Notes: generated by a model not told the origin, from the sequence alone. 55,987 nucleotides of DNA from Clostridia bacterium (GCA_017625095.1 JAGALQ010000005.1:1-55987); one strand, 5' to 3'; counted from the first letter of the stretch, positions 1 through 9,001 are shown. A program made the numbers and translations.

Positions 1-15
1 GAGTCATCTTACGAT

Positions 16-125
16 GACCCACCTCCCCTGACAAGGGGAGGCTTCCTTTTTCGCTGGCTTCGAGCTCGCGCATTTTGTTTTAGCTTCGCACTTTTTTCTC
101 CCCCGGTAGAACCGGGGGTTTTGTC
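16..125. repeat. Edge cluster of GC-rich hairpins
   Basis: Two perfect GC-rich hairpins stand in otherwise non-coding DNA: CCTCCCC/GGGGAGG at 23-42 followed by a T-rich stretch, and CCCCCGG/CCGGGGG at 100-118 followed by TTTTG. Either could end a plus-strand transcript that begins left of the window. The wording also resembles the interspersed hairpin repeats at the right end (CTCCC/GGGAG arms), so they may be repeat remnants rather than dedicated terminators. No gene is visible in 1-192. Confidence 0.4.
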
Positions 126-146
126 TTTGCTGAAGAGACAATGAAA

Positions 147-183
147 AAATCCGATGAACGGCACTGAACCGCTCATCGGATTT
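147..183 (-). terminator. Terminator of the ftsEX-M23-S41 operon
   Basis: An 11-bp stem (AAATCCGATGA with its complement, extended by CGG/CCG) lies just past the stop codon of the S41 gene. Read on the minus strand the stem is followed by TTTTTT. The plus-strand side also carries a T-rich run, so it could work in both directions. Confidence 0.75.
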
Positions 184-192
184 ATTTTTGTT

Positions 193-1398
193 TTACTGTG
201 TCAGAATACTGTATGCTACCTGAAGCTGAGAATCGCCGGCGATCCCCTCAATGGAGGTTGCAAGAGACGATGCAGGATCAATCTCTGCAGGAATATCAGG
301 CTCTATACCCTCACCTTCGCAATAGGTTTCGTTATTGTTGGCAACAACCTTTGCAACCGTAAGCGAAATTGCACTGCCGTCTTCAAGAGCATATATCTCC
401 TGGAACGTCATATTTCCTGCCGTAGCAACACCGAGAATTTTTCCCTTTGAGAAGGACTTGAGCTGAGCTGCAAGAAGCTCAGCACCTCCCGAAGTGCCAC
501 CGTCAACCATAACAATGATACCATTGGGGAATGTGATTGCCTTTGTGTCTGAAGTGTAGTTTTTATATACGCTTCCGTCTTTCTTGACAACTTTCGCAAT
601 AGCCTCAGCACTTTCGGCACCACTTGGAAGAAGCAGATCGGCAACAGCCGCCGCATAATCGGAAGAGCCTTCATCGCAACCCCTCAGGTCAAGGATAAGC
701 GAAGTTACACCCTGTGTATTGAGCTTATCAAGCTCAGCAGAAAACTGTGCTGCAGTATTTGCATAGAAACCGCTTATACGGATATAACCGACATCATCGG
801 CATAGGATGAATAAGCTGTTTTTGTTTCACCTCTGAGAACCGTAACGGTTTTTCTGCTGCCGTCACGCTCGTATGTGATGGTTACGGAATCAAAGCGTCT
901 GCCAAACTGAAGCGACTCAATAACATCAGCCGCATTTGTCGCATTAACCTGCTCATCATCAACTTTGACAATTGCATCGTTAACCTTAAGCTCGGCATTT
1001 TCTGCCGAAGAGCCCTGGTGAACTTCAGTAACAATCAGTTTACCTTTTTCAATATCATATTTTGCCGAAATTCCTATACCGCCCTCACCGTTCATACGGC
1101 GAGTATATTCGATATATTCCTGAGGATCCATAAAGAAGCTGCCGCTGTCTTTAAGACCTTTCATATAGCCGCTTGCGCTGTCCGCAAGGAGCTCATCATC
1201 ATCAAAATCTCCGTAGAAATTCGTGCGTACATAGTTATCTATTGCCGATATACCTTCATACAGTTCAAAACGATTTGAAAGTCTTGAAATAAGACCGTTG
1301 TAAATATTCTGCGAAACAGTCATGGTAATCGCAAAAGTCGCTGTGATACTGATAAATATCAGAGCTATTGCAAGCCCTAATGAAATTTTTTTGTTCAT
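193..1398 (-). CDS. S41 (C-terminal processing protease) family protein, catalytic dyad apparently lost
   Basis: The 401-residue protein has an N-terminal signal anchor (about residues 5-27), a PDZ domain (about 105-185) and an S41 peptidase fold (about 190-370), as in CtpA/CtpB. CtpA enzymes use a Ser in a SASAS-type motif and a Lys 25 residues later in a GKG motif. The matching stretch here reads GTSGGAE and TAGNM. Ungapped alignment from memory with E. coli Prc puts Gly304 at the Ser position and Asn329 at the Lys position, so it may be a pseudoprotease. Flanking family features (QEIYALEDGSA, LTVAK) are intact, and the frame is open throughout. It is the last gene of the ftsE-ftsX-M23 operon, 34 bp after the hydrolase gene, which suggests a scaffolding or regulatory role in envelope hydrolysis. 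Ser303 could be an alternative nucleophile. Confidence 0.85.
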   Translation of the reverse strand: MNKKISLGLAIALIFISITATFAITMTVSQNIYNGLISRLSNRFELYEGISAIDNYVRTNFYGDFDDDELLADSASGYMKGLKDSGSFFMDPQEYIEYTRRMNGEGGIGISAKYDIEKGKLIVTEVHQGSSAENAELKVNDAIVKVDDEQVNATNAADVIESLQFGRRFDSVTITYERDGSRKTVTVLRGETKTAYSSYADDVGYIRISGFYANTAAQFSAELDKLNTQGVTSLILDLRGCDEGSSDYAAAVADLLLPSGAESAEAIAKVVKKDGSVYKNYTSDTKAITFPNGIIVMVDGGTSGGAELLAAQLKSFSKGKILGVATAGNMTFQEIYALEDGSAISLTVAKVVANNNETYCEGEGIEPDIPAEIDPASSLATSIEGIAGDSQLQVAYSILTQ

Positions 1399-1432
1399 TC
1401 GCCTTTACACCGGCCTTTCCAACTTATACTTA

Positions 1433-2992
1433 TTAACCCGGCAGTTTTACATAGCCGCCCATCGGGTTAACCGTCGCACCGTCGACACGGACCTCAAAGT
1501 GGAGGTGAGGACCGGTTGAGTAGCCTGTTGAACCGACCTTACCTATCGGCTGACCCTGGCTGACTTTGTTGCCTACAGAGACAAGCAAAGAACCGTCCTG
1601 CATATGGGCATAACAGGTAGATATACCTGCACCGTGGTCAATGATTACAAAGTTGCCGTACGCTTTGTGTTTTGCCGCATAGATTACTTCGCCACCCTTA
1701 GCTGCATAAACAGTCTTGCCGTTGATGTTCGGTGCACAGAAATCCGTACCGGTGTGAAGCTTATACTCACCTGTTGTTGGATGTGTACGCATACCGTAAG
1801 GTGATGAGATATAGATACCACTACATTTGAGCGGGAATATCATTCCGCTTGAGAATACAGTTTCTGTACCGTCAAGATACGGACTGTACTCATTTTTTGA
1901 TCCGCTGTTTCCTTTACCGCCATCAGAATCGTCAGATGACTCATCTTTTTCATACTTAGGCGGCGCATCGCTGGTAGATGAACCATTGAGTCTGATGAAC
2001 TCTTCCATCTGCTTAGACAGTGCAATAAGCTCATCTTCCTGCTTACTTATCAGTGCTTTATATTCATCACTTTCTTTGTCGAGGCTTTCAAGTTCTGCTT
2101 CCGCTGCATTCATCTCTTTCTCGAGCTGATTCTGCTTCTCTTTGAGTTTATCACTCGTTTTCTGAACTTCTGCCTTACTGCTTTCAAGGGTCTGTGTTTT
2201 TGTATTGAGTTCGTTTTTCTTATTTTCTTCCGCAACAACGTCACCCTTGAGATCCTCATTAAGAGATTCGAGAATCTCTATATCTGATTCAAGAGTATCC
2301 ATGAGATCGTTATCGTGCTGGGCAGCACGGATTAAAAGTTCAGTTCTGATGAGAAGAGTCGAAAAATCTGCAGATGTAAGCAAGAACTCAAGGTTAGAGC
2401 CGTTGCCTGCCATATACATTGCTCTGATACGGCGTCTGAGAAGTTCATAAGTGCTGTCAAGCTCTATACTCTTCTGGTCAATAGCCTCTTCCGTTGCAGC
2501 AATCTGCTCAGAAAGAGAACCGAGCTGAGCATTGATAACATTAATCTGCAGCTCTGTATTGCTGATTTCAGATGACAGAATCTGCTGACGTGACAAAAGA
2601 AGATTAACTTCATTCTGTGTTTTGTCTATTTTATTGCCCAGACCGTCAACAACCTGCTCCTGTACGTTCATGTCGTTCTTGACTTCGTTGAGCTTCTGCT
2701 GATTCTGAGACATTTCATTTTCAATAGCCTCATACTGACTCTGAAGCTCTTGATAAGCATCATCCGTAATGGGTTCGGTTGATGCGTCTGCTAATATAGA
2801 TTTCTCTGTCAGTGTTGACTTTTCTTCCGGTACGGTTGTTGCCGGTTTGTCAGTTGCCGGCTCTGCTTCTGCATACGCAAAATGCTCCTCTGCATAAGCT
2901 ACCGTTCCGAAAAGACAGCAAGCAACAAGAATAAGTGCAATCACTTTTGACAGACGACGGCACAATTTATTCACTGACGTTATCACTGTCAT
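1433..2992 (-). CDS. Secreted coiled-coil M23 peptidoglycan hydrolase (PcsB/CwlO/EnvC-like partner of FtsEX)
   Basis: The 519-residue protein has a signal peptide (about 14-34), a long Glu/Gln/Lys-rich coiled coil (about 75-335), a Ser/Asp/Gly/Lys-rich linker and a C-terminal LytM/M23 zinc endopeptidase domain (about 395-510). The zinc and catalytic residues are present: H413 and D417 in HTGTDF, H463, and H496/H498 in HLHFEV, so it should be active. FtsX in other bacteria docks on such coiled coils and FtsE ATP hydrolysis releases the autoinhibited hydrolase (EnvC in E. coli activates amidases; PcsB and CwlO are themselves hydrolases). The gene overlaps the end of ftsX by 26 bp, which supports translational coupling and a direct partnership. 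The domain order fits this role; the exact cut bond cannot be told from sequence. Confidence 0.88.
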   Translation of the reverse strand: MTVITSVNKLCRRLSKVIALILVACCLFGTVAYAEEHFAYAEAEPATDKPATTVPEEKSTLTEKSILADASTEPITDDAYQELQSQYEAIENEMSQNQQKLNEVKNDMNVQEQVVDGLGNKIDKTQNEVNLLLSRQQILSSEISNTELQINVINAQLGSLSEQIAATEEAIDQKSIELDSTYELLRRRIRAMYMAGNGSNLEFLLTSADFSTLLIRTELLIRAAQHDNDLMDTLESDIEILESLNEDLKGDVVAEENKKNELNTKTQTLESSKAEVQKTSDKLKEKQNQLEKEMNAAEAELESLDKESDEYKALISKQEDELIALSKQMEEFIRLNGSSTSDAPPKYEKDESSDDSDGGKGNSGSKNEYSPYLDGTETVFSSGMIFPLKCSGIYISSPYGMRTHPTTGEYKLHTGTDFCAPNINGKTVYAAKGGEVIYAAKHKAYGNFVIIDHGAGISTCYAHMQDGSLLVSVGNKVSQGQPIGKVGSTGYSTGPHLHFEVRVDGATVNPMGGYVKLPG

Positions 2993-3917
2993 AATCCTGC
3001 TCCTTCAAATATTTATTCATTGAAACAATACTTCCGAAAGCACCGGTAACAATACCCGTACCAATAAACGAAAGAAGAATGCCGACTGCATAATTTCCGA
3101 AAGGAGCCGGTGAAACCGAAAGCACACCGAGAATGTTGCCTATAGCACCGGCCGCAATCTGATAAAGGGCAAAAACCAGCACAAAAGACACCAAACCGGA
3201 AATTATGCCCAATACGATACCCTCAACCATAAACGGCCAACGGATAAACCACTTTGTAGCACCGACCGATTTCATAATTCTGATTTCAAGTCGGCGATTA
3301 TACATGGTAACCCTGACGGTATTTGAAATAATAAAAAGTGAAACTATAAGCAGCATAAGAATCACCGCAATGCTGATATAGCTTGCTGTTGTTCTGATAC
3401 TTGTGAGCTGATGCGCAAAATCCCTGTTGTGTCTGAGTTGAATGACATTTTCAAGCATTTCAAGCTCCATAACGCTCTCATCGTATTTATCCATGTCCTT
3501 GAGCGTAACTTCATACGCATCCGGCAGAAGCTCCGACTCCATACCTTCGAAGAGAGAAGATGCTGTGCCTATTGAATCCATAACCTCGGGGAAAGCTTCT
3601 TCTTTAGGTATAAATCTGTTGGATCTGACATTCGGTAAGGATTCTATGATACGACCCATATTTACAATTTCATCGTCAGTCGCATCATCCTCGATAAACA
3701 CCATAATAACATTCTCTTGTGAGATGTCACCAAGCAACCTGTCGATATTAACAAAAAGCAAAAACGCAACACCGATTATGACAAGACAAGACATCAGCAC
3801 GGCAACAGATGCCAGCGACATCAGGTTGTTTGAGCGGATATTGCGAAATCCTTCCTTGGTAAGATATGAGAGGCTCGCTGAGCCGCCTTTTTCAGCTTTA
3901 TTGCTCATCGCTCTCAC
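2967..3917 (-). CDS. ftsX: Cell-division ABC transporter permease FtsX
   Basis: The 316-residue protein has the FtsX plan: a cytoplasmic N-terminus, a first membrane segment (about 31-55), a large extracellular loop (about 56-175) and three further membrane segments in the C-terminal half within an FtsX/MacB-type permease domain. FtsX does not move a solute; it passes FtsE conformational change across the membrane to a peptidoglycan hydrolase. The large loop between segments 1 and 2 is where PcsB or EnvC binds in studied systems. It overlaps ftsE by 20 bp and the M23 gene by 26 bp, a tight operon. Length is typical of Firmicute FtsX. Confidence 0.93.
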   Translation of the reverse strand: MRAMSNKAEKGGSASLSYLTKEGFRNIRSNNLMSLASVAVLMSCLVIIGVAFLLFVNIDRLLGDISQENVIMVFIEDDATDDEIVNMGRIIESLPNVRSNRFIPKEEAFPEVMDSIGTASSLFEGMESELLPDAYEVTLKDMDKYDESVMELEMLENVIQLRHNRDFAHQLTSIRTTASYISIAVILMLLIVSLFIISNTVRVTMYNRRLEIRIMKSVGATKWFIRWPFMVEGIVLGIISGLVSFVLVFALYQIAAGAIGNILGVLSVSPAPFGNYAVGILLSFIGTGIVTGAFGSIVSMNKYLKEQDYDSDNVSE

Positions 3918-4704
3918 CTCCGCCTTGTTCCATTTCTACATTGTAGTTGCGAATGAACTCATCAGCTTCGCGTATTGCGCGCTTATCTGTAAGATCAAGA
4001 TCGTCAAATGCTGCCTTTTCTTCTGTTACGACATTTACTCTTGAAACATCGTCAGAGACAATCTTTCCTCCACGGATTGTAATAATTCTGCGTCCGAAGT
4101 GTCTGACAAGATCTTCAGAGTGAGTGACCATAATTACGGTAGTACCGGATGCGTTGATCTGGTTGAGCATCTCAACAATCTCAAAAGAACGCCTTGAGTC
4201 AACATTACCCGTAGGCTCATCGGCGATAATAATATCAGCATTATTTACAATTGCACGCGCTAACGCGACCCTCTGCTGTTCACCACCGGAAAGCTCGTTT
4301 GGCAAGCACTTTGCTTTATCGGCAAGGCCTACACGGTTGAGAACATGAGGGACACGATTACTGATTTTTTTCTCTTTTGCACCGATGACGCGCATCGCAA
4401 ACGCAACGTTGTCATAAACGGTCATATTAGGTATCAGCCTGAAATCCTGAAAAACGATTCCGAGATGACGCCTGAAATAAGGGATATCTCTTTTTTTCAT
4501 TGTGTTGAGCGAGCGGTTTTTTATAATCACCGTGCCTTCTGTGGCAACTTCTTCGCGCATCATTATCTTAAGAAGGGTGCTTTTGCCCGCACCCGAATCA
4601 CCTACGACAAAGACAAACTCGCCCTGCTCGATGCGAAGATTGACACCATCGAGCGCTCTTGTTCCGTTACTGTAACTTTTAGATACGTTTTTAAATTCGA
4701 TCAA
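3898..4704 (-). CDS. ftsE: Cell-division ATP-binding protein FtsE
   Basis: This ABC ATPase has Walker A GDSGAGKST (residues 35-43), signature LSGGEQQRVALARA and Walker B IIIADEPTG followed by the D-loop. It pairs with FtsX in the membrane and powers control of septal peptidoglycan hydrolysis. FtsE proteins are usually near 228 residues; this one has 268, with about 40 additional C-terminal residues rich in Asp and Glu (DDLDLTDKRAIREADEF) of unknown role. The gene precedes and overlaps ftsX. A 67-bp gap without a clear terminator separates it from the upstream regulator gene, so they may be cotranscribed. Confidence 0.93.
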   Translation of the reverse strand: MIEFKNVSKSYSNGTRALDGVNLRIEQGEFVFVVGDSGAGKSTLLKIMMREEVATEGTVIIKNRSLNTMKKRDIPYFRRHLGIVFQDFRLIPNMTVYDNVAFAMRVIGAKEKKISNRVPHVLNRVGLADKAKCLPNELSGGEQQRVALARAIVNNADIIIADEPTGNVDSRRSFEIVEMLNQINASGTTVIMVTHSEDLVRHFGRRIITIRGGKIVSDDVSRVNVVTEEKAAFDDLDLTDKRAIREADEFIRNYNVEMEQGGGESDEQ

Positions 4705-4771
4705 AGTATTATCCTATCCTTTTTTTACGTGCCGACATTTATGCGTGCCGCTGCGCAAATTCGGCTCAGAA

Positions 4772-5872
4772 TCAATACTTAACGGGGTTAGCGTCAAGAT
4801 ATTTCTTTACCATCAGAGCTACTTTAAATACAATAGCATCGTCAAATTCGCGAAGGTCAAGACCAGTAAGCTTGTTAATCTTCTCAAGACGGTATACCAG
4901 CGTATTTCTGTGGACAAAAAGTTTACGTGAGGTTTCGGAAACGTTGAGGTTATTCTCAAAGAATTTCTGAATTGTGAAGAGTGTCTCATGATCGAGAGTA
5001 TCGATTGAACCACGCTTGAAGACCTCGCGAAGGAACATTTCGCACAAAGTTGTGGGAAGCTGATAAATAAGGCGTGCTATACCGAGATTGTCATAGCTGA
5101 CGATCTCTTTTTCCGTATCAAATACCTTTCCGACCTCGAGAGCAACCTGAGCATCCTTGAAGGAGCCTGCAAGCTCTTTGATTCCGTCAACAACCGTACC
5201 GATACCGATGAGACAATGGATGAATGCCTCACTGTTGAGTGAATCGGCGATGGATCTTGCGAGTTTTTCAAGATCACGTGTTTCGATATTGGGTCTGACT
5301 TCCTTGACAATTGCAATATCGGTTTCGTTAATATTGATAACAAAATCTTTTGTCTTGTCAGGGAAAAGGTTCTGGATGATATCAAAAATAGAAATATCAT
5401 TGTGCTCTGGGATACGGATAAGAAGAACAACGCGTGAAGTATCTGTTGTGAAACGAAGCTCTCTTGCCTTGAGATAGATATCGCCGGGAAGGATATTATC
5501 CAACACAACATTTTTTATGAAGTTACCTCTGTCGTACTTTTCGTCGTAAAGCGACTTGACGCTGCCAAGAGAGAGAGAAATTACGTCCGAATACTTTCTT
5601 GAAAGCTCATCGTCACCATCAACAAAAACAACGTACTCCGGGTGTAAAGCGGAGCCGAACGGCTTATAAGTCTGACCGTCAACCACGAAAGCTTCGCCGT
5701 GAAGAAGATACTCCTCGAGCGAAAAAGAGCAAACCTCACCGATTCTGCCCAGTTCACTGCAAGAAATAACCGTGCCTGTTTCGTCCATAACGCCTACCGT
5801 TCTGCCGATAGCATCACGCATCTGGTGAATCATACCCTGAAAAAGTCTGTTTGACATCCGGAAAACCTCCAT
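4772..5872 (-). CDS. PucR/CdaR-type helix-turn-helix transcriptional regulator
   Basis: The 366-residue protein ends in a PucR C-terminal helix-turn-helix (about 305-360; SETSRKLFVHRNTLVYRLEKI is the recognition region in shortened form: SETSRKLF then HRNTLVYRL). The middle part resembles the GGDEF-like ligand domain of CdaR/PucR regulators, and the N-terminus resembles a small sensory domain. In other bacteria this family senses sugar diacids or purine breakdown products. Nothing nearby suggests such a substrate, so the ligand here is unknown. It has its own promoter and lies just upstream of ftsE in the same direction, so it may read through into the division operon. The start is placed at an internal ATG (MEVFRMSNRL) close to a GGAGG-like sequence; MSNRLF five codons later is an alternative. 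Confidence 0.78.
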   Translation of the reverse strand: MEVFRMSNRLFQGMIHQMRDAIGRTVGVMDETGTVISCSELGRIGEVCSFSLEEYLLHGEAFVVDGQTYKPFGSALHPEYVVFVDGDDELSRKYSDVISLSLGSVKSLYDEKYDRGNFIKNVVLDNILPGDIYLKARELRFTTDTSRVVLLIRIPEHNDISIFDIIQNLFPDKTKDFVININETDIAIVKEVRPNIETRDLEKLARSIADSLNSEAFIHCLIGIGTVVDGIKELAGSFKDAQVALEVGKVFDTEKEIVSYDNLGIARLIYQLPTTLCEMFLREVFKRGSIDTLDHETLFTIQKFFENNLNVSETSRKLFVHRNTLVYRLEKINKLTGLDLREFDDAIVFKVALMVKKYLDANPVKY

Positions 5873-5911
5873 AACGATGTTTTGGCTAAAGTGCCCATAA
5901 TGACAATGTAC

Positions 5912-5940
5912 ATTTTACACAATTTTTTCTTATTTTGCAA
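5912..5940 (-). promoter_or_regulatory. Sigma-A-type promoter for the PucR-like regulator
   Basis: On the minus strand TTGCAA (5935-5940) and TAAAAT (5912-5917) are 17 bp apart, about 40 bp upstream of the gene start. The 337-bp gap 5873-6209 otherwise holds AT-rich DNA and the divergent promoter described next; I see no RNA gene in it. Confidence 0.7.
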
Positions 5941-6120
5941 TAGTTTTCTCGATTTTTTTCGCTTGATTTTGTTATGTTGTTCAATTTTCAGCTTTGTATT
6001 TGTGTTTTTTGCCAAAAACAAAGTAACATTTTAGCGCTTTGAAGCATTGTCATTTTGCACAATCGAGCATAATAAATTGAAGTTCATCCACTGGCAGCAG
6101 TTCTTAATTGTCAAAATCAG

Positions 6121-6149
6121 TTGACTTTATTGAAAATTATTGGTATTAT
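6121..6149 (+). promoter_or_regulatory. Sigma-A-type promoter for the Ig-like secreted protein
   Basis: TTGACT (6121-6126), a 17-bp spacer and TATTAT (6144-6149). The predicted transcript start near 6156 falls after in-frame start codons around 6108, which supports translation starting at the ATG at 6210. A small GC-rich hairpin (GCGGC/GCCGT around a TTC loop) sits in the leader. Confidence 0.75.
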
Positions 6150-6209
6150 TTATGTTACACGGCGACAAAAGCGGCTTCGCCGTCGGAATTTCAAATTTTA
6201 GGAGGAAAA

Positions 6210-7604
6210 ATGAAAATGAAAAAAGCTTTATCCATCATTATGGCACTCGTCATCGCCATCGGCACTTTCTCTGTTATGGCATCTGCCTATACTTTCGGCA
6301 GCTACATTACAGACGGCAAATATCTTCTTGAGCCGGGTTATAACATCGGCTCCGCACCGTCCTTTGCACTCGGTGAAAGAATCTACGGCATAGTTGAGGA
6401 AAACGAAACAGCTTGTTACCGCTTTTCACCCACTACAAATGAAATCATCACTTTCACAGTCCAGACATCAGACGAGATTGAATTTACTATTTCAAAGAAC
6501 GGTTCAAATGACAAGCACACATTCTCCGTTACTGACACAGAAAGCAAGCTTTACAGACTTGACAAAAATGCAATCTATCTTGTAACCGTCACTCTTTCCG
6601 AAGCTGTTGTTGACCGCGACTCCGGAACAATGTCCGCTGACGCAGCTCCCGCATCTGCAGAGTACTGCTTCTACACCTCATACAGCGGAATGCCCGCATC
6701 AGTTGCCGCAAACATCAACTTCAAAGAATCCACTCTCAAAGTAGGTGAAAGCCTTCTCCTTAAACTCAGCGACGTTACAGTCCCCGACCTCAACGTTTTC
6801 TGGAGAGTTTATGATGACCCGTCAACACTCATGAGAGAGACTGACGTTGCTACCGTTTCCGATGACGGTATGGTAACAATCAAGATGAATAACGGTTCAT
6901 TCATCACAGATACAAAAATCAAGGTTCAGGCTGTCTGGTACTACGGTGCAAGCGAAGCCGAGGTAACAAAGACCTGTACAATCAATGCAGTTGCAGCAAA
7001 CATCAACCTTGATCCCTATTTTGACACCAACACAAGACAGATCTACACAGGTGTTGGCGGATTCATTGATATCACCGCAAAAGCCAACCTCAACAACGGC
7101 ATTATCTGGAGTTCAGAGGACGAATCAATCGCCACAGTAACACCCTCAGGCAGAATCACTGCAGTAGCAGTAGGTAAAACAACTGTTAAAGTAACTATCG
7201 CAGGCACAACTATTTCAAGACGCATTACCGTAAATGTTCTGGAAGGTCACAACGCTGTTATCGGCGTTACTCTTAGCGAGGATAACGCCTCAGTCAGAGT
7301 GAATGAGGACATAAAGCTCACACACGCTCTCACAACAGTAAACCCTGATCTTCCTGCTACAAACCAGAAGATTATCTACACTTCCAGCGATCCTTCAATC
7401 GCAACAGTTGACAAATCCGGTACTGTCAAAGGTATTGCCACAGGCAAGGCAACAATCACCATCCAGACAGAAGACGGCGGATTCAAGGATACATGTGAAG
7501 TTACCGTCAAGCCCGCAATCCCCAACTGGCTGATGGTAGTTGTCGCTCCTTTAAGAATTGTCATCAATTTCCTTATTATGATCTTCGAAAAGATTTCAGG
7601 TTAA
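6210..7604 (+). CDS. Secreted Ig-like (BIG2) domain protein with hydrophobic C-terminal tail
   Basis: Translation is set at the ATG preceded by AGGAGG, giving 464 residues; a longer in-frame extension begins upstream of the likely transcript start. An N-terminal signal peptide (about 1-25, KKALSIIMALVIAIGTF) is followed by a poorly recognised beta-rich region. Two bacterial Ig-like group 2 domains follow, with the typical WSSEDESIATVT and SGTVKGIATGKAT wording (about residues 285-365 and 370-440). The protein ends in a hydrophobic segment (PNWLMVVVAPLRIVINF onward) only a few residues from the stop, with no LPXTG motif. It is probably a surface adhesin or matrix protein held by that tail. Function is not known. 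It is monocistronic, with its own promoter and terminator. Confidence 0.75.
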   Translation: MKMKKALSIIMALVIAIGTFSVMASAYTFGSYITDGKYLLEPGYNIGSAPSFALGERIYGIVEENETACYRFSPTTNEIITFTVQTSDEIEFTISKNGSNDKHTFSVTDTESKLYRLDKNAIYLVTVTLSEAVVDRDSGTMSADAAPASAEYCFYTSYSGMPASVAANINFKESTLKVGESLLLKLSDVTVPDLNVFWRVYDDPSTLMRETDVATVSDDGMVTIKMNNGSFITDTKIKVQAVWYYGASEAEVTKTCTINAVAANINLDPYFDTNTRQIYTGVGGFIDITAKANLNNGIIWSSEDESIATVTPSGRITAVAVGKTTVKVTIAGTTISRRITVNVLEGHNAVIGVTLSEDNASVRVNEDIKLTHALTTVNPDLPATNQKIIYTSSDPSIATVDKSGTVKGIATGKATITIQTEDGGFKDTCEVTVKPAIPNWLMVVVAPLRIVINFLIMIFEKISG

Positions 7605-7617
7605 TAATCAACAACAC

Positions 7618-7654
7618 AGCAGCCGTATCCCGCTTGGGATACGGCTGCTTTTTT
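7618..7654 (+). terminator. Terminator after the Ig-like protein gene
   Basis: A perfect 14-bp stem (AGCAGCCGTATCCC with its complement, GCTT loop) followed by TTTTTT. It lies between two convergent genes. Confidence 0.9.
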
Positions 7655-7695
7655 AACACATCGCTGCGGCTTCGGGTTAACGATGTGCAATAGAC

Positions 7696-8913
7696 TCAGG
7701 CTGCATCACGGACAGTTTTCTTTTCAAGTTCGCGTGCCGTTGAAAGCATCGTTTCCGCAAAAATCGCATAACCCTGCTGAGGATCGTTCACAAAAACGTG
7801 CGTCACCGCGCCGACAAGCATACCGTTCTGAACAACGGGGCTACCGCTCATGCCCTGAACAATACCGCCTGTCTTGTCAAGCAAATCACTGTCCGTCACC
7901 TTTATAACCATATTCTTTTCTTCACCTTCACCGCGGTGAATTGCGGTAATTTCAATATCAAAGTATTCTGCCCCGCCATCGCTGACAGTTGACACAATCT
8001 GCGCCTTACCCGTTTTAACTTCGTTACACAAAGCAACAGGTATCTTTTTCGCGTGTGCATCCTTTTCGGCTACAACGCCGTAAACTCCTGTTGAACCGTT
8101 GATATGAAGTTCACCCAGAGTTTCGTTACCGAACACTCCGCAAAGCTCACCCGGCGTTCCGGATGTTCCCTTAACACAGCCTCTGATATTGACATTGAGG
8201 ATATCACCGCTTCGCAGCGGCATTATATCGCCCGTATCCGCATCGCAGATCGCATGGCCGAGACCTGCTATAGTTCCCGTTTCGTTATCGACAAAGGTTA
8301 CCGTGCCGACACCTGCGGATGAATCACGCACCCACATACCAAGCTTATACTTACCGTCTGCAGTATCCTTTGCAGGCTCGACCGTAACGGTCTTTGTCTT
8401 TCCGTCCCGGAAAAGCTCCACGGTCAGTTGAGCGCCTGAGCTGCTCTCAATCAGCCGTGAAATATCGTGATTGGAGGTCACTTCAGTGCCGTTGATCCGT
8501 TTGATTACATCGCCTTGTTTAATACCTGCCTTTTTAGCCGGCGCAGCACCTGTACCCAAGTCACCTACACCGGTTACAATCACACCGTCCGCAAAAATAC
8601 GCAGACCGAATACGTTTCCGCCAAGGGTAACATAACGTCGGTGAACCACCGTGACAGTCGAATTTTTGACGGGGATTGCATCAAAAAGCCTGATCTGTGC
8701 AGGATAACTCCTCGCATATCCGTCGCTGTCGGTCACACCAACTTCCGATTCACATCTGCAAGTGAACAGCACACTGCCCGTATCAGCATAATCCGTATCA
8801 ACAGCAATATAAGAATCGGGAATAACAGCCGTTCCGTAACCGACAAAACAAAAAACAAGAACACAAACCAAAGAAGTCAGAACACTGACAATTTTAATCG
8901 CCCTTTTCATCAC
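7696..8913 (-). CDS. spoIVB: SpoIVB peptidase (S55), sporulation signalling protease
   Basis: The 405-residue protein has one N-terminal membrane segment (about 8-28), a PDZ domain (about 115-190) and an S55 chymotrypsin-like domain. Recognisable active-site stretches are GLGHAICDADTGD (His) and GMSGSPVVQNGMLVGAVTHV (Ser, probably Ser356). In Bacillus SpoIVB is secreted from the forespore and cuts SpoIVFA, which frees SpoIVFB to activate pro-sigma-K; it also has a second role in spore formation. In Bacillus and many Clostridia it is next to spo0A or recN; neither is adjacent here. The gene stands alone, downstream of groEL and separated from it by a strong terminator. Confidence 0.92.
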   Translation of the reverse strand: MMKRAIKIVSVLTSLVCVLVFCFVGYGTAVIPDSYIAVDTDYADTGSVLFTCRCESEVGVTDSDGYARSYPAQIRLFDAIPVKNSTVTVVHRRYVTLGGNVFGLRIFADGVIVTGVGDLGTGAAPAKKAGIKQGDVIKRINGTEVTSNHDISRLIESSSGAQLTVELFRDGKTKTVTVEPAKDTADGKYKLGMWVRDSSAGVGTVTFVDNETGTIAGLGHAICDADTGDIMPLRSGDILNVNIRGCVKGTSGTPGELCGVFGNETLGELHINGSTGVYGVVAEKDAHAKKIPVALCNEVKTGKAQIVSTVSDGGAEYFDIEITAIHRGEGEEKNMVIKVTDSDLLDKTGGIVQGMSGSPVVQNGMLVGAVTHVFVNDPQQGYAIFAETMLSTARELEKKTVRDAA

Positions 8914-9001
8914 TCACCTCCAGAGAGGAAAGTAAAGTTTGAAGCCGCAGATATAATTTGTGTTGATGCTTTCAAATTAACAATGGTAATTTTTTAAAAA
9001 A

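Noticed and set aside
1433-2992. Loss of activity in the M23 protein, given its degenerate S41 neighbour
   Set aside because: H413, D417, H463, H496 and H498 are all in place, so it should be active.
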